From positions 62,001 through 126,000 of the forward strand of contig CAJNOL010000127.1 in assembly GCA_905250125.1 (NCBI GenBank): a stretch of 64,000 nucleotides of DNA. The letters run 5' to 3'. Positions 37,601 through 49,129 of this stretch are shown one piece after another. Both the position numbers and the translations under genes were made by a program. How positions within the stretch are numbered: the stretch's first letter is position 1; the number at the start of each line of letters is the position of its first letter. The DNA comes from Rotaria sordida. Taxonomy: Eukaryota; Rotifera; Eurotatoria; Philodinida; Philodinidae. Below the pieces are notes generated by a model that saw only the letters and a list, made by a program, of their open reading frames with translations, was not told where the DNA came from and ran no database searches.

Positions 37601-39541
37601 ATGTATTTAAACCTTCTGAAGAATTTTCAAACATTTGATTACACATATGAATTATTGATGTTAACCAATAACGTGCATATGGTTTAAATATTGTATGTGT
37701 ATCTATAATAAGACGCATAAGAAATAATTTTATATTAAATGATATAAGTGGATTACTAAATTTTTTATACATACATATCATCCATGATGACATATCAGAT
37801 ATATGATCATTTATTGGTATAATTCCATTTGTTTCCATATGTTTTAATAAACAAACCATTGGTATCATACATGGATGTAAATTAAGTTCATCCATTTCCA
37901 TATCAATAAATTCAGAACCAATTTCATCATCTGAACCTTCGATTAATGCTGGTCTATCATTATCATCAAGTTTTTTTTGATTAATTAAATTAGTTGATGA
38001 ATTATCTGATAAAGAATTTGTTAAACTTTTATTTAAATCATTTTGTTGTTGATTAACAGCAGCTGATGTAAAATCAAAAACAGCTAATTCATCTGTTAAA
38101 CTACTACCAAATAAATATTGTGAAGATAAATAATGTGGTGTACTTGATAGACGTTGTTGTTGATGTAATGAATTATCTGATTCAGATGTTGTTAAAATTT
38201 TTTTACATAATATATTTAATAATTTACGTTTATCTTTTGCATAATAACGTTCAAGTTCAAGAGGAAATTTATATTTATAATCTGGATCAATTATATTTTC
38301 AAAAACATATTCATCCTGAAATATAAATAAAATAAACATTTTGTAAAATAAATATGGTTTTATGTAAATTACAATTAAGACTAAATCTTATGAGGAATGT
38401 TCTTCAAATGATAAATCAGTTTTTGAGTCAAGACTGTGTGTAGTATGTAGATCTAAATGAGTTATGAATACTCACAACTAAGACACTTTGACGGTATTTT
38501 TTAAATGAATACCGTGATTCATAGAAAAATTGATTTTCGAATTTCGATTTGAAATTTTCCATAGAGACAGGTTTTAATGAGAATAACCTAAGAGCATACA
38601 TTCTTTTCAAGATATTCATAGCTTATTTGAATTTACGTAATGCACATACTCTCGACTCAAAAGCAATTTATTAGTCAGAGAATCTGTGGGTTTTTTTTAT
38701 TTTTGACGAAAACATCGAAATTGAGTTTTTATCATACCGAAGTCTCCTCTTGGAGAATATATATGGCTTCTTTTTTTTGTTTTTTGAATATAGCCAGCAG
38801 TAATTGCCAGGTAAGGTTCAGGTATAAGGTCATGTTTCGGGTGTCCAGTCGGATTTCAGGACACTACTTATGAGTTCTCCCTTATACTTGAATATCTCAT
38901 ATCATTCTAAGTAGGAAATTCTTTATGAAAGTCTCTTAATCGAACCTTCAATTACCACTATCTCGAACACTAAGTCAAAGTTCTATTTGCTTACATGGTT
39001 TATTCTCTTTGAAACATATGATTTACCTTAGCTGGATTAGCATCAAAAATAAAAGCTTTATAAAGTTTAGCTTCTATTTGTGTACAAATAACTAATGAAA
39101 TAAGACAATTAAATGAACTTGTTGTTAATGAACGTATTAAATGTAATTTAATTTGTTTATCATTTGTATTTATTCCAGCTAACATAACATCCATAGATTT
39201 CATTAATCTTTCATCAACAAATTGTGCACGTGCACGTGTAATAATATGTTTAGTTAATTCTTTACCATCAAATGTTTGTCCAATTTGAATAGCTGTTATT
39301 GGTATTTCAACATTTAAGAATTTTCGTGCTTCATCTTGTTTTTTTATATGTTCATAAAAAACTTTTGCAATAGAAGAATTTATACCAAATATATCATCTT
39401 TATTTAATATTGTATATATATATGATTGATTAAACGGTATGTAGAAACTTTATTTATTAATATTGATATTAATGTTTGTGATGTTAAATCAAGTTTAGCA
39501 TCAAGTTCATCAATAACTAATGTACATATATATATGCTTTA
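34691..39541 (-). pseudogene. PRKDC (pseudogene fragment): Decaying fragment of a DNA-PKcs (PRKDC) gene
   Basis: DNA-PKcs is the very large PI3K-like kinase of non-homologous end joining. Only a central HEAT-repeat portion is present; the N-terminal repeats and the FAT/kinase region are absent. Exon-like blocks read downwards: 39027-39541, 36970-38315 (long and intact), 36749-36898, and 35499 to about 34691. Diagnostic resemblance to vertebrate DNA-PKcs: KAFIFDANPAKDEYVFENII, EMDELNLHPCMIPMVCLLKH, RLIIDTHTIFKPYARYWL, LLANDILPYYVP, and NFLLECTTHNLDYNHFIFEN. Damage: a one-base frame change near 35200 (after VNCRNFW), an in-frame TAA at 34940-34942, TAA at 34874-34876 and TGA at 34691-34693. Frame-appropriate coding continues between the stops. 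The intron at 35500-36748 is swollen, and that at 38316-39026 contains a repeat element. A truncated but expressed protein is unlikely but not excluded. Confidence 0.87.
38409..38690. repeat. Fold-back element inside the DNA-PKcs relic
   Basis: The ends are imperfect inverted copies: GATAAATCAGTTTTTGAGTC at the left, and AATTTATTAGTCAGAG reversed at the right; GAGTTATGAATACTC-like on the left pairs with CAAGATATTCATAGCTT on the right. The core (TTTTCGAATTTCGATTTGAA...CCATAGAGACAGGTTTTAA) is also found in the element at 51361-51958, so the two belong to one family. Confidence 0.75.
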
Positions 39542-40939
39542 TAAGATTTAACTAGTGTTATTTTACGTACTCATGAAGAAAAAATTATTTTTTTCTTGTT
39601 TAAAAAGCATCACAATAAATTTTGGTCTGTTTCTTTTTTGTTCAGAAAATAAAACAAAAAAAGCTTTTGCATAATAGATTAATTTTTAATACTAGAAAAA
39701 TTATTTATTTTATCTAATCTTCCGAAATATGATAAATCATTAAAATAAAAATGTGTTTAAATAAATCATTTTTTGTTTATTCAAGAATTAAATATGAATA
39801 TTACATGACGATCATTAATCGATCGAAAGGATTTTATTAATAGATAATAAAATCCAAAAAAAAGATCTGATTAACATACGTGAGCAGAAGTTATTATGAA
39901 ATAGAAAGAAAAATATTGTTTTAATAAGACAGAAAGAAAAAAATAAGTTACAGAATAATGAAAAGAATGAGTACACCACATGATAAATAATAAACAAAAT
40001 AAGATAGATGACCAAGCTTTGAACAGATATTTATGAATATTTTTGAATTTGTTCCAAGATGAATTTCAAAGCCAGTGCGAATTCTGTATCACTTAATAAC
40101 CCGTTTTTATATTTCATTATGATATCCTCGTTGTAAGCAACTAGTGTTATTATGTTTTGATTCTAAAAAAATTGATAAGTATAGTTAAAATAGTGAAAAT
40201 GAAATTGTGTTATGTCACAAGGGATAATATAATAACCTGTTTTTCTGCCATAATTATAAATTTTTATTCTCAATTATATTGAGTATATCAATGATTGAAC
40301 TTATGACACTGATGAAGGGAAAAAAAAGTGAAGCTATTTATACTGCATGAATAATAGGCAATCGTGATCATTTTTTGTTTTTTTTTTGACGAATGGCGAT
40401 GAGAAAGAAAATAGTGAGAATATAGATAATGGCTATTGTCTTGTCAATTGTTAGCGCCAATCGTACTTTCCATTAACATTTTCCTTTTTTTTTCTGTCTC
40501 ATATGTATGAGAAACAAAGTATAGCATACTTTTTTTTATTAATGCGATGCGAAGTACAGTATTTACGTAGTCTTTCGCGAGTTTTCTTTCTTTTTTTTCA
40601 AGGTACGAAGCACTTTATAGTAGTCCGTCGCAAGTTTTCTTTCTTTATTTATTCCTATCTAAACATATGCAAATAAATTTGACATTGTGTGTCATATTAA
40701 CCTTGTGAGCCGAAAGTCAAAAAATATTTGTAACAATGTAAGTTGAAAGTGTCAAGATTGAACCGAAAGCAGCTGTTTTTCAATTTTCTTAATGAGTTTT
40801 CGCTCGCATATAAATAACGTATGAAAAAGAAAAGTTTTTTAAGACTTTGTCATTTTTTTTCATTTTGAGATAATTAAAATGAAAATAATAGGGAAAGATA
40901 GTCGTCATTCTCTTTCCATATTTATCACACGACTCTGGA

Positions 40940-41875
40940 TATAGCTGATTAGAGATGAACGATTATGGAGATAATTAAACGATCAATGAATAACATGCTT
41001 TAAAGGTGTGTTGCTACGCTTTCATAGACTTCTCGTAGTAATGAGTTTCATGATGAGCACTCCTTCAGCTTCAGTCAAATTTTTGATTAGCTCATTGATG
41101 GAAATGCAACTTTTTCGATTTACAACAATCAACAGGAACATCTGTTTTCAACAGAACGTAAGCTACTTGACGAGAAACACGACTCGACATTCATACTAGA
41201 TCGATTATTCGTTTGAGCCGCAAATTCGATTATTTCATATAGTCGATATGTGTGATTGTACTTAATTTTGCATTTTCGATGAAGTCGAGGTGCCATTTAG
41301 TTCTTTTTTTCTCTCGACGTACACATAAAGATGGTCATTTTCTGTTCCAATTAAATCGACAATGAAAAGTCAGAAAACATTCGTAGAAATGCGAGGTGAA
41401 AGTATTGAGATCAAACTAATAATATTTGTTTTCCAATCTTCCGAAGGACGTCCTATTCACTCATAAATACTATCTTAAAATTACCAATTTCAAAACTTAT
41501 CTTAGAGATCACTAGATGGCATCTCGACTTCGTCGAGAATGCGAAATAAGGTGCGAAGCACGAGTATCGATTACGTGAAATAATCGAGTTTTTGAAAAAA
41601 AAGGAAAAATCGGTTGTAGAGTCAAACTCGAATGGTGGGTGTTTTGAAGATGTCTCTGTTCGAACGAAGGCAAGAATTTCTGTTGATCGTTATAACTGGA
41701 AAAAGTTACATTTGCATCAATCAGCTGATCAAAATCTGACACAAACTGGAAATTTAATAGTCATTGTAGAATTCATCACTGCGAAAACTCTATGAAAGCC
41801 TGTCAATATTCTTCTAAAGAGCATTATCGATTGATCGTTTAAATATCGATATAGTTCATTATCTGTTATCAGCTG
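40940..41875. repeat. Large inverted repeat (fold-back element), intergenic
   Basis: The left arm from about 40940 to 41300 is an imperfect reverse complement of the right arm, about 41511 to 41875. Paired blocks include TAAACGATCAATG with CGATTGATCGTTTAAA, CGCTTTCATAGA with TCTATGAAAGCC-like sequence, and CGATGAAGTCGAGGTGCCAT with ATGGCATCTCGACTTCGTCG. The centre of about 210 bases is unpaired. There is no transposase frame. Confidence 0.85.
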
Positions 41876-43464
41876 TAATGACAGCTGTTTAACATATGAA
41901 CATAAAGAATGGCGTTTAACTTTTCTTAACCATTTTAACGTGGCGATTTATTTATTTATCTCTTCAATAGATTCTGGAACGTACGTTGATATTTTCTGAG
42001 GGGCGAGCAACTCAGCACTTAAAATAAAAATTTTACGCTAGTGATAAAAGCTTTTTTCTCAGCATCGCACCCAGGGCATTTTTCGTAACAAGGACTAAAG
42101 CTCCTTAATCTTCCCATCTTTGTACGTTCTTGAATCAATTCTAGCACTTTATCATTTATTCGGGACGGCTTGAACTCGATTGAGTGAGTTAAAATTGAAC
42201 ACTGGTGTACAAATACTTGAAAGAGTCGGAAAAGTGTTTGACTAAAACCTACTCAATCTAAAACATGAAAAGTTTTACTATACTTTAGAGCCATATTTAC
42301 TCTACAAAATGTCACATTTACTTTTCTTTTTATATTTCGAAAAACAAGCAGAAAGTTTGTTTTATTCGAAAAGATGAATTTAGAAAAACTAATTTTGTTG
42401 ACAGTATGCCATTTTATATTGGAAATAGTTTTCAGAAGCAGATTGTATATAATACATGATTTTGTAGGTAACTGAATGCTCTACAAAATAACTAGTTAAA
42501 ATTGCGCAAAAATCTTTATTTTCTTTATCCACATGCTATTTTCATATCTTTTCAGCATTTTCTCGCTACTAAGCAACCTGAAATCAGAGAACAGTTCTGA
42601 ATATATGTTCGGAAATAACACAGAATTCTCTTGTTAACTACTTTTGATTTTCATCAGTTCTGTTCACCTAGCCAATAAAAATAACATAACAATATTTCTT
42701 GTGCATCCACAGAAAGCACGAAACTGATAATTTTGGTTGTTTATATGCTCCAGTTGATTCAGCATACTTTTTTTTTCTGGCCAACGTTTGGCTGTCAGGA
42801 ACATTCTGTAAGACTTCGAGACTCCACGTGATTCCACAAGTCTTTTAGTGCCACGGAGTCTTCCAAAATCAAGTGAGGTCAATTGATTCAGTGAAGTCCG
42901 GATTCCACTGTTTCCTCTTTGCTTCACACTGTATCCTCTGAGTCAAAAGTAATATGCCGATCACTTTCCTGCATTAATTCCGAAAAATCGTTAGCCACCA
43001 CAATCGTCTGATCGATGTCTAGTAGATTATAGTTTATGGATTGAACTGGTTGAAACTATGGATTGGAATAGTATTACATTAGAGGCAGCATTATTATACG
43101 AATAAAAACATGCTATAAAAAGTTGAAAAAGAACAAATTTTAGATTCTATAATTGATTTCACTGTACAGCTATGTTTGATTCACAGAAAAATGAAGGAAA
43201 CTATTTTCTTTAAATAAAGTAGACTATTGTGTGCAGTATTTTGAGTGCTATCTTTCGATTAAAAAAGTGTTTCAATCAGATGTAAGATAAAGAAATTTTG
43301 TAAATACTACGAGCACAATTCTTTATTGAGCAACAGTTAATAAGTGAAGACGAATGTCAATTTAGTTCGAACTTAATGCAGCATTATTTTTTTCATGAAG
43401 ACAAACTTTAATTGAATTTCTTGATTTGAATAAAGATAAACTATGTATTCTCATCTGTTTTTAT

Positions 43465-43627
43465 CAAGGGTGAAAAAGCGAGACTTCAGTACTCCGAAGT
43501 ACAATACTGTACTTGTACTTCACTTGTACTGCACTGTACTTCATTCGTACTGCATCGTACTTTAGTCGCACTTCACTTGTGCTTCACTCGTACTCCGGAG
43601 TATTGAAGTTTCACTTTTTCTTCCTTG
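43465..43627. repeat. Palindromic element with internal GTACTTCACT-type repeats
   Basis: Arms of about 37 bases: CAAGGGTGAAAAAGCGAGAC at the left, and GTTTCACTTTTTCTTCCTTG at the right, which is its diverged reverse complement. Inside, ACTCCGAAGTAC and GTACTCCGGAGT flank some ten short units alternating ACTTGTACT, GCACTGTACT and TTCATTCGTACT. Confidence 0.85.
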
Positions 43628-44118
43628 ATACAAACTTGTGTATCGCTAGCCATGAAGTAACCCTGAACAAATCACTAATGGCTATTTATCTTGGATCACC
43701 CATCCAATAGCATGCTGACCATATTGTGATGTATGTATGCCCTTTTGGCTAGTATGTGGTTAGTTAATGTGTATGGAAAGATCAAGCAATTAAACGCATA
43801 AAAAACCATCCAGAAAATCTCACATGTTTGTGTCAGCCGAAATGTTGTAAATTTGATTTCAAGCATCTAGCGTCATCTCGATTACCCTAATGCTTAATGG
43901 TTATTTGTTTCTCAAGAGTTGATGACTCAGACTATCAGTAGAAGACAATAATAGTCCAATCATAAATTGTTTAATCGACGCGTCACAATCATAACGTAGT
44001 GTGTAAACAGATACAGATGTGAATAAAAATACTTTTTCAAAATCAAATCTATATTATTTAACTGTTTTATATTGAAGATAGCAAATATTTTTGTTCATAT
44101 ATACTATAGCAACTTATA

Positions 44119-45099
<981 letters not shown>

Positions 45100-46639
45100 A
45101 TTAATATTCTTCGACATCAAGATTAATTAATTTTTCTTCATTCACTTTAAACGTTATCATTTTTCTTTTTCTTTCTTATGTAATCGGAGTCTGTTTTTGT
45201 TACTCAGCTTTGATTGTCATATGTTCGCGCATTTTTAAAAAAAATATTATAATCATCAATTCGTTCATTTCATTCGTTCTCTTCTAAATCAGAAACAAAA
45301 AAAGAACAAAACAAAAATGTCCATGCGATGTACAAATTGAATTCTTGTCATACGCGTGCTGCTATTTATTTTTTTATCCTTATATATGACTGTAACTCTA
45401 GTACGGCATGGCTGATTTTTATTTCCCTAATAGCTTTTTCTTTTTCAAAACTTGTCGCACGTTCTTGTTTTTTTCGTTCTCTTGATTGCATAGAAAAGAT
45501 TCAAATAAAAAAGCACAAACATCAAAAATAGAAGATTGAATACATGTTAAAATTCGAATATGACCTTGATGAGAAGATGAAATCGGATGTGAATAAATAT
45601 CTGTTTTAATAACCAATGAAATATACATATTGATCTTGACAAGAGAAATCATTTCATAAATGATCACATCAATGTGATGAAAGATTTGAAATGTAAATCT
45701 GCTCTGTAAATTTGAAGATCACAATATGATATAAATAAACATTTTCATTGAATTCACCTGGTTTCATAGCCGATTACGTTTGTACACTTATAATCGTTTC
45801 GATTGAGAAAGAGTATTAAGATTATTTGTTGCCTAAGAATATCTTGTAGTTTCTATTAGATACTTCAGCTGTAGAAATCGAAAACAATGTTCGAATTTAT
45901 AATAATATCTAGACAAGTGAATAAATTAACTTATCAATAATATGAGAGTGATGAAAGTGATCTGATGTTTTCCATCAGTTTAATAAACAATTTAGACAAA
46001 ATCAACTATTAGATAAATTCACTTAATACAGTTTTTCAAGTATTATATAAAAAGAAAAATATCTTGTTACAGATAAAAATAGAATGGAATTAACGCAATT
46101 GGTTTGATTAAAAGATAACTATGCAATACGAGATGTGATCAAAAATCACAAAAGCAAAAAACTTCTTGATCATATAGTCGATTATTCATTTTTACCACTC
46201 TCATATTGAATTATTACGAAAACAAAACGTATTCTGAAGAAAAATCTTTACATTCTATTTTTCAATACTTACTTTCTTCGTTTGAAAATCTTTATTTGCA
46301 TGACGATTTTGATTAGAAAAACATCATTTACTTTATAATCATAGAAATGAAATGTTAATAGTTTGAATAATATCGACAAAATCTTGTCATGGAAATGACA
46401 GACAAAATGAACTTTAAGTTTCGTTCTACAATTAGAAAATACTTTGATTAGATGTCGCTGTTAATAGTTAAATATTATAAAACATAAAATTCTAAAGAGT
46501 TTATTTGATTTCGACAAAAAATTATTTGGTTGTATATTTCTCAATTAAAAATTTTGGCAAATGGCACAACTAAATATTGTTGAAGTATGTGTATATTTAC
46601 CTAATACTCTAAGGAAACAAACTTGAATACATATTACTA
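45100..46639. other. Intergenic spacer between two plus-strand genes
   Basis: Holds the Rab11 3' UTR (T-rich, several AATAAA-like words) and the promoter of the DRC8-like gene. No coding or repeat structure beyond A+T-rich DNA was seen. Confidence 0.6.
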
Positions 46640-47381
46640 ATGGCAACGTCAACGGATGCAACAGGCGCTGTACCTGATCAAGAAAATCGAGTAACTTTAC
46701 GAGATCCAATTCGAGAAAGTGAAGGTTTGTTTTTTTAACTGTTCTAATATAAAATTTCAAAAGAATTGTAATTATTTAGAACGAGCTAATCAAGCTCGTA
46801 TTAAACGTTTGACTGATGCATTCAATGTATTTGATCAAGAATCAAATAATACAATTCCATCAACGGAATTAGGTACTGTCATACGATCACTTGGTCTTGT
46901 ACCAACAGAAGGTGAACTTCAAGATATTTTAAGTGAAGTAATATAATTAGAAAAAATAATGAGATTACAAAAAAAATATTTCTATATACTTTATTTTAGA
47001 TGTCTGATGATTCAAATCCCGACTCAATACATTTAGAAAGATTTTTAAATGTCATGAATATGATATTAAAAGATCGTCGTTATCAAGGTGAACCAGAAAG
47101 TAAAATTTTGCGAGCATTTCAAGTTCTTGATACACAAAATAATGGTTATTTAACTGAAGAAGAATTTCGAAATTATTTATGTAAAGAAGGTATTTAAATC
47201 AAAAGAGAAAAAAAAAAGAATATTTCTTTTGTAGTAAAATTATTTTCATATTATTTTAGGTGAACCATTTAATGAAGAAGAATTTCAAGATTTTATGACA
47301 ATAGCTCTTGATGATGAAACAAATCATAAATGTACTTATAAAGATTTCGTACAACATCTTGTTGTCGAAGAAAATGATTAA
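46640..47381 (+). CDS. EFCAB2/DRC8: Dynein regulatory complex subunit 8 (EF-hand protein EFCAB2)
   Basis: Calmodulin-like subunit of the nexin-dynein regulatory complex of motile cilia. Four exons: 46640-46724, 46780-46937, 47000-47189 and 47260-47381; 184 residues. After an N-terminal stretch of about 28 residues it follows EFCAB2 closely: IKRLTDAFNVFDQESNNTIP, ELGTVIRSLGLVPTEGEL, FLNVMNMILKDRRYQ, LRAFQVLDTQNNGYLTEEEF, and EGEPFNEEEFQDFM. The first EF loop (DQESNNTIPSTE) lacks the usual acidic pattern. The second (DTQNNGYLTEEE) is closer to a Ca2+-binding loop. The ends DDETNHKCTYKDFVQHLVVE also match the family. Ciliated animals such as rotifers would need it. It converges with the neighbour at 47451, only 69 bases away. 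Confidence 0.93.
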
Positions 47382-47450
47382 AATAAAAACTTAATCTCTC
47401 TTTTTTTTTCTAAATTTTAAATAAAATATATACAAAAAAAAAAGAAATGT

Positions 47451-48014
47451 TTAAGTAGGATTTATATTCAGATGATGAAGCCAATCAGTACATTTATCTT
47501 GATAAGTATTTGTGGATAATCGAGTAAAAGGATCAACAATTAGTAATGGATGTCCATCAATGGTTAATAATTTATTATTTGATTTAATAAATTGCTGATC
47601 TGATGGTGGATAATAATCACTTTCAGATAAATCAAAAAAACTTCCATGCATTGAATAACGTGATGATAAACAACTTGGTGTTTGTGTACCATTGTTTGGA
47701 TCAAGTAAATTTATATTACAATGAATTGATGTTGATGGAGATTTTATAGGAAATTTTTTTTCACGTAAGTTTAAATAATTTAAAAGATAATTATTTGGAT
47801 ATGAATGTGATTGTTTTAAAAAATTATGTAAATGATTTGAAAATGCATAATGTATAGCACCACATAAATCTTTATAAGTTTCATTACAGTTTGGTAAACT
47901 CCATGAACGTGAAATATTCGATATTGATTGTTTAGGAGTTTTTATTGATTGTTGATTGTTATTCAATGCGTAAGTATCAATAACAAATAAAGGTATTGGT
48001 TGAGATGAACACAT
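47451..48014 (-). CDS. Unrecognised 187-residue protein
   Basis: A single open frame starting MCSSQPIPLFVIDTYALNNN and ending LHHLNINPT. I do not recognise a domain. It is rich in Ser, Asn and Leu and has no signal peptide or membrane helix. Codon use and the absence of stops over 560 bases in A+T-rich DNA argue that it is coding. It lies tail-to-tail with the DRC8 gene with 69 bases between stops. Several AG acceptors sit just upstream of the ATG (48020-48040), so a 5' exon is possible and the true start could lie further upstream. It could also be a last exon of a longer gene. Confidence 0.5.
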   Translation of the reverse strand: MCSSQPIPLFVIDTYALNNNQQSIKTPKQSISNISRSWSLPNCNETYKDLCGAIHYAFSNHLHNFLKQSHSYPNNYLLNYLNLREKKFPIKSPSTSIHCNINLLDPNNGTQTPSCLSSRYSMHGSFFDLSESDYYPPSDQQFIKSNNKLLTIDGHPLLIVDPFTRLSTNTYQDKCTDWLHHLNINPT

Positions 48015-49129
48015 ATTATTTGCTGTAATCTATTAATACACTAAGCAAAAGAAAAAAAAAACAAAAAATTTACTTCTTGAATATAAAACAATAAGATTCG
48101 TCAACTGTCGATTCAGATTTTTTTTTTCGTGTTTCAATATATGTTTACAATCATAACGATGTATTTCCGTTTCTTTTCCTCGTATTATGAAAGACATTTA
48201 TATTTTTATATGGCAATAAATGAGCATCGTTCATTGAATTCTGTCGTAAAAATAGAAATTCAATAACTATTCTGTCACTAGCGGCTGACAGTTTTTTAGC
48301 CCTTTGATTAATGCGCTTAAGAATACAAGTTATTCTTTTTCTTTAACAAGAGGAAATTAAATTTTTATTCTATGTTACTCAGATGGGAAGAAAAAATATT
48401 TGATATATGTTTATAGATGTAAAAAAAAGAGGAGATACAGACGTCATCATTTTAACATTTCTGTCAATATTAACTAGAACACAAATACAAAATGACAAGT
48501 TCCTTTTTTGTTTTGTATTTCTTCTTTTACTATTTAATACTTACTTAGATTGTTCTAAGAATGTAATATAACATGCCATGCCATATTCTGTCAGTTATTT
48601 TATTATTAAAAATTCATTATAAGTACACGATTTTATATATTGCTTTTTTGCCTCTTAAACCATCATTATTTAGCATGATTTTTTTTCTATTTCTCTCAAA
48701 TGTTTGTTGATTTGTTCTTTTATTTTTCTCAGAGATATGACTGCGTATGGTGCTTTTTTCCTTCTTGTCAAAACAAGTTAGAAAAAAGAAAACGAAGAAA
48801 AGAACAAGATAAAATCTTCTCGTCAATATATATTCCATTATCATAGACAAATCTATTATTCAATGGAATATATAATAAGAAAAAAATTCTGTTCTTCGTC
48901 ATATAAAAGAAAAAAAAAATCTTGTTTGTCGTTCAACATGATTTTCTAGTCATCCGACTGTTGGGATGAACTCGTTCTTCATAATCTATGCGTGATCTAA
49001 ATATATTATTTCTTGTTTCTTCTTCTTTTTTTTTTTCTTCGCTTGTTAAACATCATGTTTATTGTAAAAAGTAATAAACAAAAAAACAAGAAAATGAAAA
49101 AAAGTAATAACAATGCATTAATAATCATA
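48015..49129. other. Intergenic spacer
   Basis: A+T-rich DNA with poly-T and CTTTTT runs between the unrecognised protein and the end of TTC27. No gene or repeat structure was recognised. Confidence 0.55.

Larger units (their letters stand above)
39545..44118. other. Spacer between the DNA-PKcs relic and Rab11
   Basis: No supportable gene. It contains an inverted repeat of nearly 1 kb (40940-41875) and a smaller palindromic element with short tandem repeats (43465-43627). There is also a pair of similar 40-base blocks (about 40550-40595 and 40602-40645, both ending in AAGTTTTCTTTC or GAGTTTTCTTTC), and a patch near 42780-42940 with recurring GGA(A/G)TC(C/T) words. The remaining DNA is A+T-rich. 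Confidence 0.55.

Noticed and set aside
40031..40251. A possible two-exon micropeptide (MAEKQ + downstream exon) on the minus strand
   Set aside because: The exon edges look good, but after careful base counting the downstream frame does not continue: the joined frame stops after about 18 codons and the attractive frame has stops near the acceptor.
41008..41795. Several 63-76 codon open frames
   Set aside because: They lie in the arms of the 40940-41875 inverted repeat on both strands and encode nothing recognisable; explained by the repeat.
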